Source: Acinetobacter ursingii DSM 16037 = CIP 107286 (lineage in GTDB: Bacteria > Pseudomonadota > Gammaproteobacteria > Pseudomonadales > Moraxellaceae). From it: a stretch of DNA of 64,000 nt. Of the stretch, positions 54,911 through 63,566 are shown in pieces. How positions within the stretch are numbered: position 1 is the first letter of the stretch; each line of letters starts with the position of its first letter. Location: positions 124,001-188,000 of the forward strand of contig NZ_KB849717.1 in the NCBI RefSeq assembly GCF_000368825.1. The letters are read 5' to 3'. The notes below the pieces were generated by a model. The model was given only the letters and a program-made list of their open reading frames with translations. It was not told the DNA's origin and did no database searches. A program made the translations under genes and the position numbers.

Positions 54911-55144
54911 ATGATTCAACAAATTTCTCATCATGACTTAGAACATGTGTACGCATCTGCGGTCAATACAATTCAATCACAGATGAACTTTCAAGACGCT
55001 GTGAAGCAGCTTGAAGATGCAGCACGTGCAGGACACGGTAAAGCAGCGATGTTTCTGGCTGAACTTTACTACCAAGGCTTTCGTGTAGAACGAGATTCAT
55101 TGAAAGCACAATACTGGCAACGAATGGCCACCATGCAAGCATAA
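54911..55144 (+). CDS. Single Sel1-repeat protein, 77 residues
   Basis: A small soluble helical protein whose second half (about residues 30-72) is one Sel1-type repeat (ARAGHGKAAMFLAELYYQG, then WQRMA). Sel1 repeats mediate protein contacts. One repeat cannot form a full solenoid, so it may dimerise or join a larger partner. AAGGAG precedes ATG 54911, and a terminator follows. Confidence 0.8.
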   Translation: MIQQISHHDLEHVYASAVNTIQSQMNFQDAVKQLEDAARAGHGKAAMFLAELYYQGFRVERDSLKAQYWQRMATMQA

Positions 55145-55147
55145 TCA

Positions 55148-55172
55148 AACGTCACCTAGGTGGCGTTTTTTA
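55148..55172 (+). terminator. Terminator of the Sel1-repeat gene
   Basis: AACGTCACCT and AGGTGGCGTT form a stem (55148-55167) followed by a T-run. Confidence 0.8.
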
Positions 55173-55271
55173 ATGCCGCTGTAAAACTTTATTACGATTT
55201 AAAGCAAACGAGTAACTGAAATTAAGTATTTATTTTTTATAATAAACACGAATTTAAATCGCAGCAAAACC

Positions 55272-55649
55272 ATGAAAACCTATACACAGTTAAATCCTGT
55301 ATCTAAAGACTTGATAATTAAAATTTCTATTTTAAAAACCATGATGTATTGCGGCGCACTTTGGGGTTTATACCATCAAGGCTGGGCAATTAAATCAGAT
55401 CAAGATGATTTTGTTTTTCCTTTTTGGCTCAATGGTGTGCAAGCACATCGTTATGCTAAAAAACACTGGCCAAATTATGTTCCCAAAAAAATTACGCCCC
55501 AAGATTTTCAGGAGTCTTTATTACCTACATTGACCCGTTTAAATGTTACGCCTGCTTTGTTTAATTCGAATCAACGCAAATTTAAATTATCGACACAACA
55601 AATGCGACATTTTTTCTTTGCACCTGCATCGAATTTAAAAATTGCATAA
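55272..55649 (+). CDS. DUF2750-domain protein
   Basis: A 125-residue cytoplasmic protein. Residues 28-90 match the DUF2750 pattern: an LWGLYHQGWA start, FPFWLNGVQAHRYA in the middle and an ITPQDFQESLLPTLTRL end. The function of the family is unknown. It stands alone between the Sel1 and CBS genes. Confidence 0.8.
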   Translation: MKTYTQLNPVSKDLIIKISILKTMMYCGALWGLYHQGWAIKSDQDDFVFPFWLNGVQAHRYAKKHWPNYVPKKITPQDFQESLLPTLTRLNVTPALFNSNQRKFKLSTQQMRHFFFAPASNLKIA

Positions 55650-55806
55650 AATAATGTGTATTGAGTTTTAATCGGTAAAACTCAATACAAAACGCCAACG
55701 CCATTTGGCAAAATATTATTCATTTATACTTTCAAAGGCTTTGCATTTTCTTCAAATCGCGCTAAGTTAATTTAAAACGATAACACTAGCCAGAGGGACA
55801 TAAAAG

Positions 55807-56238
55807 ATGACAAACGTTGCTCAAGTTATACAAGATAAAGCTGAACAAGCCATTTATACTGTTTCGCCAGACGCAACCGTACTTGAAGCAATTTCGATCA
55901 TGGCAGAAAAAGGGATTGGAGCTTTAGTTGTCACTCAGGATAATGAAGTCGTTGGAATCTTGTCTGAACGTGATTACACCCGCAAAGTTGCCCTGATGGA
56001 ACGCTCTTCTTATGATACGACGGTGAGTGAAATTATGACTGCTAAGGTTTTAACTATTTCACGTTCAAATACAGTTGAAGAATGTTTACAACTGATGACA
56101 GACCGACATTTACGTCATTTACCTGTGGTTGAAGAGAATAAGTTGGTTGGACTCATCTCCATTGGTGATTTAGTTAAAGCAGCGATGCAGGATCAGAAGA
56201 ATTTGATTGATCAATTACAGCAGTATATTTCGGGTTAA
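55807..56238 (+). CDS. CBS-domain pair protein
   Basis: A 143-residue protein made of two CBS repeats (about residues 12-65 and 78-130), with GALVVTQDNEVVGILSERD and RHLPVVEENKLVGLISIGD. Such stand-alone Bateman modules bind adenine nucleotides and sense energy state. The target is unknown. AGAGGG lies upstream of ATG 55807. Confidence 0.92.
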   Translation: MTNVAQVIQDKAEQAIYTVSPDATVLEAISIMAEKGIGALVVTQDNEVVGILSERDYTRKVALMERSSYDTTVSEIMTAKVLTISRSNTVEECLQLMTDRHLRHLPVVEENKLVGLISIGDLVKAAMQDQKNLIDQLQQYISG

Positions 56239-56256
56239 ATAGCCTTAAATAAAGCA

Positions 56257-56281
56257 GGCATCTTTATCAGATGCCTTTTTC
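56257..56281 (+). terminator. Terminator of the CBS gene
   Basis: GGCATCT (56257-56263) pairs with AGATGCC (56269-56275), followed by a T-run. Confidence 0.85.
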
Positions 56282-56389
56282 TTGAATGCTTAACTGCCCT
56301 ATTTCCAAACTGATCTGCAATTCGATTTCATCCATCTGCAAATACTGCTTCGCTGAATGCAAGCTGTCTGTAATACCTTTATGAGACAT
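56267..56389 (-). CDS. Possible small ORF, 40 residues
   Basis: A frame beginning MSHKGITDSLHSAKQYLQMD with ATG 56389 encodes an acidic amphipathic helix. The only ribosome-binding candidate is a GAG about 9 bases upstream, and the stop codon is inside the CBS-gene terminator. Composition is protein-like, but the support is limited. Confidence 0.3.
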   Translation of the reverse strand: MSHKGITDSLHSAKQYLQMDEIELQISLEIGQLSIQEKGI

Positions 56390-56548
56390 GATTCGATACT
56401 CAAATGAAACGCATCGCATCAACTCTCACGCGACCACTACAATTTTTCGTCACTTGTACAATTTTCACCGAATTAAATTGTCCTGATGACCTTTATTTGG
56501 ATTAAGATAACCCATCGGTATCGTTTCATCTTTTGATTAGGTCTTGTT

Positions 56549-57994
56549 ATGTCACAGGCGAATGCCAATTTTACAAAAAATTCTCCCAATACAGAGAATA
56601 AAGTGAATGACTCAGGTCAACTAAAAGAATTTCGCACTCCTCCGCATAACCTTGCCATTGAACAAGCAGTACTAGCAGCGCTGATGACCGTTGCTGAATC
56701 ATTTGAACAAGTGGGTGATTTACTCAAAGAAAGTGATTTTTATGCAACTCGTCATAAATATATTTTCCGTGCCATTGAGAAACTGGCACAAGAAAACTCA
56801 CCTTATGATGCAGTATTGGTCAATGACTGGTTGGTGAAGCAAAATTTACTCGATGCCATTGGCGGTGAAGAATACCTGATGCAGCTTATGGCGGACTCCC
56901 CGTCGAGTTTTTACAATCTGGAAACTTATGCAGGCAAAATTAAAGAGTTTTCTACACTGCGTAGTATGATTAAAGTCAGTACTGATATTTTGCAAAATGC
57001 TTATGACACTAAGGGTCGTGCAGTCAGTGAAATTTTGGATTTGGCTGAAACCAATATTTTTTCATTGGCAGAACAACATAATAACAATAAGAAAGACGCG
57101 GGACCAAAATCGATTAGCTCAGTGACTGCTGATGTTATTAGCAAACTCGATGAGCTTTCTAAACTTGATGGCAATATCACAGGTCTAACGACTGGATTCT
57201 TAGAACTTGATAATAAAACCTATGGGATGCAGGCAGGTGATCTCATCATTGTCGCCGCACGTCCTTCAATGGGTAAAACCACCTTTGCCATGAACTTAGT
57301 CGAAAGTGTTTTATTCAATAGCAATTTGCCTGCACTGGTTTATTCGATGGAAATGCCTGCTGATTCCATCGCAATGCGTTTGATTTCCTCCTATGGCAAA
57401 GTGCACCAAGGGCATTTACGTTCAGGCAAACTGGATGGCGATGAATGGTCGAAAGTCACAGGTACGATCTTGCAGCTTCAGGAAAAGCATCTCTATATTG
57501 ATGATTCCTCCGCACTCCCCCCGACGGAAGTACGCTCACGCGCACGACGTATTGCTAAAATGCATGATGGTAAAATTGGCTGCATCATGGTCGACTATTT
57601 GCAATTGATGAAAGTTCCAGGTATGGGTGATAACCGTGTAGGCGAGATTTCAGAAATTTCACGAAGTTTAAAAGCACTGGCGAAAGAGATGAATTGCCCT
57701 GTTATAGCACTGTCTCAGCTCAACCGTAGTCTGGAAAATCGTCCCAACAAACGTCCTGTCATGTCTGACTTACGTGAATCGGGTGCGATCGAGCAGGATG
57801 CCGATTTGATCATGTTTATCTATCGGGATGAAGTCTACAATAAAGAATCTAAAGAAGCTGGTACTGCCGAAATTATTATTGGTAAACAGCGTAACGGCCC
57901 GATTGGAACAGTCCGTTTGGCTTTTGAAGGTCAATATACCCGCTTTAGTAACCTCTCACCTGAGTATTACAGTCAGTATGATGATGAGGAATAA
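56549..57994 (+). CDS. dnaB: Replicative DNA helicase DnaB
   Basis: The 481-residue hexameric helicase that unwinds DNA at the replication fork. The N-terminal primase-interacting helical domain (about residues 30-140) is joined by a linker to a RecA-like domain with Walker A ARPSMGKT (about residues 237-244), Walker B IMVDYLQL and the arginine-finger region. The first 25 residues are a polar extension. No intein is present. Confidence 0.97.
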   Translation: MSQANANFTKNSPNTENKVNDSGQLKEFRTPPHNLAIEQAVLAALMTVAESFEQVGDLLKESDFYATRHKYIFRAIEKLAQENSPYDAVLVNDWLVKQNLLDAIGGEEYLMQLMADSPSSFYNLETYAGKIKEFSTLRSMIKVSTDILQNAYDTKGRAVSEILDLAETNIFSLAEQHNNNKKDAGPKSISSVTADVISKLDELSKLDGNITGLTTGFLELDNKTYGMQAGDLIIVAARPSMGKTTFAMNLVESVLFNSNLPALVYSMEMPADSIAMRLISSYGKVHQGHLRSGKLDGDEWSKVTGTILQLQEKHLYIDDSSALPPTEVRSRARRIAKMHDGKIGCIMVDYLQLMKVPGMGDNRVGEISEISRSLKALAKEMNCPVIALSQLNRSLENRPNKRPVMSDLRESGAIEQDADLIMFIYRDEVYNKESKEAGTAEIIIGKQRNGPIGTVRLAFEGQYTRFSNLSPEYYSQYDDEE

Positions 57995-58054
57995 GGTCTT
58001 AATTATTTATCCTCTTTAAAAATTTTTCCATGCCATCCCAAAGGAGAAATCAGG

Positions 58055-59134
58055 GTGCGCCAAGCAACAGTTTATATTGATAGCGCTGCGCTGCAATATA
58101 ATTTAAACCGTGTCAAACAACTTGCACCAAACTCAAAAATCGTGAGTATGGTCAAAGCCAATGCCTATGGACATGGAGTCAAAGACTGTTTAGCAGCCTT
58201 AAATAACACCGATGCTTTCGGTGTTGCCACTCTGGAAGAAGCACTCGAGCTTCGTGCTCAAGGCTCAAATCATGCGATTACCCTTATTGAAGGTATTTTC
58301 AATGCCAATGAAATGCATGCTGTTTTACAACGTCAACTTGAATGTGTCGTACATCAGCAGCAGCAAGTAGAATGGTTATTAAAATATAAAGCTGAATATA
58401 TTCAACAAGGCTTAAAAGTCTGGATCAAACTCAATAGTGGAATGAACCGCTTAGGTTTTAAAATAGATGAAATTGTTGATGTCATTACACGTTTAAAAAC
58501 TGAAGGTTTCCATTGTGTATTGGCAATGCATTTTGCCAATGCCGATGTACCAGAACATCCAATGAATCAGCAACAAATCCAACAACTACTCAGCATTAAA
58601 GAAAGCTGTGCGCCAATTGAGGTTTCATGCTGCAATTCAGCTGCAATTTTTAACTGGCCAGAACTTCATTTTGATTATGTACGTCCGGGCATTATGCTGT
58701 ATGGCGCTAGTCCTTTTGCAGACAAAACCGTACATGAGCTGGATTTAAAACCCGTCATGACCTTTACTGCCCGAATCATTGCGCTTAACCATATTCAAGC
58801 AGGTGATTCAGTCGGTTATGGCTCATGGTTTACCGCCGACGAAACAATGGATATTGCCATTGTTTCAATTGGCTATGGGGATGGCTATCCACGCGCTTAT
58901 ATTAAACAAAACTACGTTGCAGTGAATGGACGTCTTACACGAGTAATCGGACGTGTTAGCATGGATATGATCGCGATTGATGTGACGGGATTAAATGTAT
59001 CTTTAGATCATGAGGTTGAGCTTTGGGGGCAGCATCGTTTGGTTGACGACGTTGCCGAAGCAAATGGAACGATTGGTTACGAGTTACTCTGCCGTTTAAG
59101 TAACCGACCGATTCGCCGAAAAATCGAAAATTAA
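58055..59134 (+). CDS. alr: Alanine racemase
   Basis: A 359-residue PLP enzyme making D-alanine for peptidoglycan. The PLP lysine is Lys34 in MVKANAYGHG, and the catalytic Tyr is in SVGYGSWF (about residue 255). The GYGDGYPRAY and VSMDMIAID segments are family hallmarks. It starts with GTG 58055, with AAGGAG about 9 bases upstream, 60 bases after dnaB, an arrangement common in proteobacteria. Confidence 0.96.
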   Translation: MRQATVYIDSAALQYNLNRVKQLAPNSKIVSMVKANAYGHGVKDCLAALNNTDAFGVATLEEALELRAQGSNHAITLIEGIFNANEMHAVLQRQLECVVHQQQQVEWLLKYKAEYIQQGLKVWIKLNSGMNRLGFKIDEIVDVITRLKTEGFHCVLAMHFANADVPEHPMNQQQIQQLLSIKESCAPIEVSCCNSAAIFNWPELHFDYVRPGIMLYGASPFADKTVHELDLKPVMTFTARIIALNHIQAGDSVGYGSWFTADETMDIAIVSIGYGDGYPRAYIKQNYVAVNGRLTRVIGRVSMDMIAIDVTGLNVSLDHEVELWGQHRLVDDVAEANGTIGYELLCRLSNRPIRRKIEN

Positions 59135-59151
59135 ATCAGATCAACCCATGT

Positions 59152-59577
59152 TTAACCATGGGTTTCTGCTTGTACATCTTTTAAAATTTCGAGCAAACGT
59201 TCTAGCGAAGTTGGATTAAGTAGATATGGATTAAAAGTGTTGCTCCCAAGCTCAGCAAAAAAACTTTTTACTTCACTACGTTTACGCACATATTTCATTG
59301 ACCAGTCTTTAAAGTTGGCGTGTTCAGCACTTCTTTCATCAAGAACATGAAAATGTGAATGACGCGGATCTTTCTTTATAGAATCCAGTAACGTCAAAAC
59401 TTGTTGCTGTTCGCCCTCAAGACATTGAAAAAAATAGTTATCAGCAAAATATAAGACACCTTGTATTTTGTGAATGTAATTGAAATGCATCGCAGTTGTA
59501 AGAATTTCTCTCAGATCAACCATAAGTTGCTCATGCGATGAGGTGGTTTGACTTGCATAACAAATTTGATAATTCAT
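59152..59577 (-). CDS. BLUF-domain blue-light photoreceptor, BlsA-like
   Basis: A 141-residue protein that is almost entirely a BLUF domain, so it senses blue light through bound FAD. Tyr7 in CYAS, Asn33 and Gln51 in FFQCLEG, which form the flavin hydrogen-bond network, are present. So is the C-terminal WSMKY segment with a Trp and a Met. It resembles A. baumannii BlsA, which controls motility, biofilm and iron uptake by binding transcription factors. No output domain is attached. It lies 50 bases downstream of the Anbu gene in the same direction. Confidence 0.92.
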   Translation of the reverse strand: MNYQICYASQTTSSHEQLMVDLREILTTAMHFNYIHKIQGVLYFADNYFFQCLEGEQQQVLTLLDSIKKDPRHSHFHVLDERSAEHANFKDWSMKYVRKRSEVKSFFAELGSNTFNPYLLNPTSLERLLEILKDVQAETHG

Positions 59578-59627
59578 AATTATATTTCTTTATCTGTTAA
59601 TAAATTAATTATGCATGCCGTTTTCAA

Positions 59628-60362
59628 TTATTCCAAATAATCCTCTGAAGGTTTTGGAATTTCATGCAAACCTGCACGCAGTATTTCCGACCATTGTTTA
59701 CTGATTTTTTGAAAATACTCATCATCTTGAGTAACACGTTTACCTTTTGGCATTTCCAGACTATCAATATGATACACCAATACATCAAGCGGCAATCCCA
59801 CTGACACATTCGAACGTAAGGTAGAATCGAATGAAAGTAGGCTACAACGCAGTGCTTCATCCAAAGGCATATCATAAGTTAAAGCACGATCTAGTATTGG
59901 TTTACCATACTTGCTTTCACCAATCTGAAAAAAAGGCGTGTCTTTAGTTGCACAAATAAAATTCCCTTGTGGATAGATATTATAAAGTTGATGCTCTCCT
60001 TCCCCAATTTGACCACCCACAGTCAAACTACAGTAGTAATTACTTTGTTCAAGCGTATCTTCGGTCACATCTTCAATGACTTTGCGCAAAGTTCGCCCAA
60101 CCAATTGGGCAACTTCAAACATGGTATTTACGGTGTATAGATTGGGTTGTTCCTGTAATTCAAGCTGATTTCGCAAATGACCGATCACAGCCTGTGTTGT
60201 TGCAAGATTTCCAGCAGTTTGAATCGCAATAAAGCGCTCTTTTAATTTCCCAAAAGTGTAAAGTTTTCGAAAAACTGAAATCTGATCTACACCCGCATTG
60301 GTCCTCGTATCACTAATGAAGACCAAGCCATCTTTAAGCCGTAAAGCACAACAATAAGTCAT
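59628..60362 (-). CDS. Anbu, proteasome-like peptidase
   Basis: A 244-residue Ntn-hydrolase of the Anbu family, related to HslV and proteasome beta subunits. The N-terminus MTYCCALRLKDGLVFISDTR exposes Thr2 as the predicted nucleophile, followed by the conserved Asp and NAG. The chosen start is ATG 60362, which gives this conserved N-terminus; the frame to 60383 adds seven residues that would block it. Last of a four-gene cluster with the transglutaminase-like, alpha-E and ATP-grasp genes. Confidence 0.93.
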   Translation of the reverse strand: MTYCCALRLKDGLVFISDTRTNAGVDQISVFRKLYTFGKLKERFIAIQTAGNLATTQAVIGHLRNQLELQEQPNLYTVNTMFEVAQLVGRTLRKVIEDVTEDTLEQSNYYCSLTVGGQIGEGEHQLYNIYPQGNFICATKDTPFFQIGESKYGKPILDRALTYDMPLDEALRCSLLSFDSTLRSNVSVGLPLDVLVYHIDSLEMPKGKRVTQDDEYFQKISKQWSEILRAGLHEIPKPSEDYLE

Positions 60363-60376
60363 TTTTTTCATTCCAT

Positions 60377-61156
60377 TCAACAAGCAAGTACCTGCACTGT
60401 TGATCGCATTTTTTCCACACCACCTTTTTCACGAATACCCCTTACTGGCGCAACATCAAAATAATCACGACCAATTGCGACGTAAATATGTGAAGAAGGT
60501 TCAAACAATTGATTACTCACATCGAAACAATACCATTGTTTATGCAAAAATACTTCAGCCCATGCATGACTTGCTAGATGAGGCGTATTTTTATCATACA
60601 AATAGCCTGAAACGTATCGCGCTGGTAAATTTAAAGCCCGACACATGGCAATCATTAAATGTGCATGATCCTGACACACGCCCAAACCTGCGTAAAATAC
60701 TTCTTTTGCTGTGGACTGAACTGTGGTTGCATGCGGGCAGTAAGGAACTTTCAACAAAATTTGTTCTGCTAAAACAATAAGTTCTCTCAACGAACCCATC
60801 GTCACAAATCGGGTGGCAAATTCCAACATATTCGCGTCCCACAACGTAGCATGTGTCGGCTGCAAAAAAAGTGACAACGGTAAACTTGCTTGGTGTCCCT
60901 CATTTCCACCACAATGTAATTCAACGATTCCTTGCGCCATGATGGTTAAATGTTGATAGTCAAAACGCTGTGAACAAGTCAGCCATAGATTATTAAAAAC
61001 ATCCTTTTTAAGTACCCGTTCACCCGGAACACTAATGTCCCAGTAATGAACGTATTGGTGCTGTGAACTTTGAGGAATCATCTTAATATATTGGATACTG
61101 TTACACGCATTTTCACTATAAGTGTAATGCGTTTGATGATTCACCATAAGTTTCAT
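60377..61156 (-). CDS. Transglutaminase-like cysteine protease
   Basis: A 259-residue protein with an N-terminal beta-rich domain (bacterial transglutaminase-like N, about residues 1-85) and a transglutaminase-fold core. The catalytic triad is visible as Cys in GVCQDHAHLM, His in SHAWAEVF and Asp in CFDVSN. Bacterial members act mainly as peptidases or amidases. Overlaps the alpha-E gene by 4 bases and precedes Anbu by 14 bases. Confidence 0.93.
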   Translation of the reverse strand: MKLMVNHQTHYTYSENACNSIQYIKMIPQSSQHQYVHYWDISVPGERVLKKDVFNNLWLTCSQRFDYQHLTIMAQGIVELHCGGNEGHQASLPLSLFLQPTHATLWDANMLEFATRFVTMGSLRELIVLAEQILLKVPYCPHATTVQSTAKEVFYAGLGVCQDHAHLMIAMCRALNLPARYVSGYLYDKNTPHLASHAWAEVFLHKQWYCFDVSNQLFEPSSHIYVAIGRDYFDVAPVRGIREKGGVEKMRSTVQVLAC

Positions 61157-61758
61157 ACAGGCGCCTCAAACATGAGATGAAGTTGATCATGAAAATGATA
61201 AAAAGACATCAAATCAGGTTGTTGCTTCAAATCAAGCCATGCTGTTTCAAGAGCCAACCAGCCATAATTTTTTAAAGCTGCAACGGTTTTATCGAGTTCA
61301 TCAATTAAATTTTCAGGATTTTGTTTAAAGCGTAAGGTCTCATCTAATTGCTCAATTTTTTGACCCAAACCAAAAAACAGTAAAATATCGGTATCTGTTT
61401 CTGCTTCCAAAATCTCATTACATTCTTGGACTACATTACAAATATAACCCGATTGTTCACCTGCATTTCGAATAAGTGCGTTTAGTTCAGCATAGGCTTT
61501 TGCAGGTAAAACAGCACGTAATTCATGAATATTGTCACTCGCATAGCTAAATTGTTTCATCAATGAATACGGCTGCTCAGGATCTAGTGCCAATTCATTC
61601 AGTGATGCTGCATCATAAGCAGGTAAACAAAAAGCATGACAAAATTCTATTGCAGCCTGATCCTGTGTAAATGGAATCCGATTGCAAAAAAAGTTGATGC
61701 GCATCAAATAACGGCCTAACCAGTAAATATGTTGTGCATTTGAACTCAGTAAAATCAT
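61153..61758 (-). CDS. Alpha-E domain protein (DUF403)
   Basis: A 201-residue all-helical protein of the alpha-E (DUF403) family. The start MILLSSNAQHIYWLGRYLMR is diagnostic; it is usually about 300 residues, so this is a short version. ATG 61758 has AAGGAAG upstream. The family always travels with circularly permuted ATP-grasp proteins and is thought to assist or bind their product. It lies 28 bases from the ATP-grasp gene and overlaps the transglutaminase gene. Confidence 0.9.
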   Translation of the reverse strand: MILLSSNAQHIYWLGRYLMRINFFCNRIPFTQDQAAIEFCHAFCLPAYDAASLNELALDPEQPYSLMKQFSYASDNIHELRAVLPAKAYAELNALIRNAGEQSGYICNVVQECNEILEAETDTDILLFFGLGQKIEQLDETLRFKQNPENLIDELDKTVAALKNYGWLALETAWLDLKQQPDLMSFYHFHDQLHLMFEAPV

Positions 61759-61786
61759 AATTTCTTCCTTGCTAAATGAACATTGA

Positions 61787-63337
61787 TCAAGAATGTAGTG
61801 CTTCAACAACCCAAGTATCTTTGATGCCACCACCTTGTGATGAGTTCACAACAAGTGAGCCAGCTTTCATGGCCACACGTGTCAAGCCTCCCGGTACAAT
61901 CTCGGTTCGATAAGGCGATGACAATACAAAAGGACGTAAGTCGATATGCCGCTCTGCGATGCCATCCTGAGTCAAAGTTGGCGCCACAGATAATTCGAGT
62001 GTCGGCTGTGCAATATATAAATGCGGATGTTGCAAAACTTTTTTTCTGAACTCCGCGATTTCACTTTTGGTTGCTTGTGGCCCAATCAGCATTCCATATC
62101 CACCAGAACCCTGTGCCTCTTTAACGACCAGTTGTTCCAGATTGGCAACTACATAATCCAGTTCATCTTCACGTCGACATTGAAAGGTTGGCACATTTTT
62201 CAAAATTGGCGCTTCATTTAGATAAAAATTAATCATATCATCCACATAAGGATAGATTGATTTATCATCCGCAACCCCAGTACCCGGAGCATTTGCAATC
62301 ACAACATTGTGCTGCAAATAAGCAGACATCAAACCTGCGACACCTAAGGTACTATCAGGTCTAAAAGCAAGTGGATCGAGAAATGCATCATCAACACGGC
62401 GATAAATCACATCGACACGTTGACGACCTCGAATAGTTTTGACATAGACGTGATCATTTTCAACAAAAAGATCGCGACTACTGACTAGCGGCACATCCAT
62501 TTCACGAGCTAAAAAAGCATGCTCATAATAGGCGCTATTAAAGCGTCCTGGGGTTAACACCACTATAAAAGGCTGATCAACATAAGCATTTTCCTCCAAA
62601 ATCGCACGGAGTAATGTTGGATATTGTTCGATTTCTTGTAACGGGTTTGCCGCACATAGCTCTGGCATAAGTTTTTTACTGATTTTTCGACTCTCAATCA
62701 TATAAGAGACGCCTGACGGTGTTCTCAAATTATCTTCGAGAACAAAAAAATCACCTTTTCCATCACGAATGATATCGATCCCACTGATTTGTGAATAAAT
62801 TTTTCCTTTTAAATCATGATTTAACATGTGGGGCTGAAAAGCTTCATGTGTCATCACCTGCATTTGAGGAACAATCTGTTCTTTCAAAATATGCTGATCA
62901 TGATAAATATCATCTAAAAATAAATTTAAAGCTTTGACGCGCTGCTCGCAGCCTTTGGATATTTTCTCCCATTGCTTTTTTTCGATCACTCGTGGAATGA
63001 GATCATATGGAATCGTTCGTTGTGTGCCTTCTTCTTCACCATAAACCGTAAAGGTAATCCCTTCATATAAAAAATGTTGCTTTGCCTCAGCATTCAGTTG
63101 CTTCAATTGTTCGAGACTATGCACCGACAGCCATTGCTCTATCTTTTTAGAAACTTCACCACTTGAGCTGACATCATCTAGCATTTCGTTAAAAAATTTT
63201 GATTTTAACTGCTCAAACAAATTGGTATTTACACTTAACTGGTCAATGAATAAAGACTGGCTGTTGATTACTCCGCTCAATTTATCTTTCATATATTGCT
63301 CACCTAGGGCATGCATCTCTTTATCTTCTTCTAACAT
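61787..63337 (-). CDS. Circularly permuted ATP-grasp protein (DUF404/407)
   Basis: A 516-residue predicted ATP-dependent amide ligase of the circularly permuted type-2 ATP-grasp family. Conserved blocks include EDNLRTPSGVSYM, RGRQRVDVIYRRVDDAFLDPL, VVKEAQGSGGYGM and DLRPFVL, carrying the expected Mg-ATP ligands. ATG 63337 is preferred because GGCAGG lies 6 bases upstream; the ATG at 63367 has poor spacing. It is the first gene of the cluster with alpha-E, transglutaminase and Anbu. The ligase may form a peptide or amide that the two peptidases process. Confidence 0.92.
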   Translation of the reverse strand: MLEEDKEMHALGEQYMKDKLSGVINSQSLFIDQLSVNTNLFEQLKSKFFNEMLDDVSSSGEVSKKIEQWLSVHSLEQLKQLNAEAKQHFLYEGITFTVYGEEEGTQRTIPYDLIPRVIEKKQWEKISKGCEQRVKALNLFLDDIYHDQHILKEQIVPQMQVMTHEAFQPHMLNHDLKGKIYSQISGIDIIRDGKGDFFVLEDNLRTPSGVSYMIESRKISKKLMPELCAANPLQEIEQYPTLLRAILEENAYVDQPFIVVLTPGRFNSAYYEHAFLAREMDVPLVSSRDLFVENDHVYVKTIRGRQRVDVIYRRVDDAFLDPLAFRPDSTLGVAGLMSAYLQHNVVIANAPGTGVADDKSIYPYVDDMINFYLNEAPILKNVPTFQCRREDELDYVVANLEQLVVKEAQGSGGYGMLIGPQATKSEIAEFRKKVLQHPHLYIAQPTLELSVAPTLTQDGIAERHIDLRPFVLSSPYRTEIVPGGLTRVAMKAGSLVVNSSQGGGIKDTWVVEALHS

Positions 63338-63566
63338 AATTACCTGCCTTTTTTCTTGTTGACTCATTATCCTATAAAGCAAATACAGTGCCATTTATGC
63401 AGATGCTTTCCTTATTTTTGGAAAAAAAGTGAACTGGCTTCAATGAGGTTCTTGTAGAAAGTTGTATCGGGATATAAGCAATATTTCTGTTACATTCTTG
63501 CCAAAACGATCAAGTTTTTCTATTGTGTTGCTATTCAAAACATTATTGACCCACTTACGATCGACT

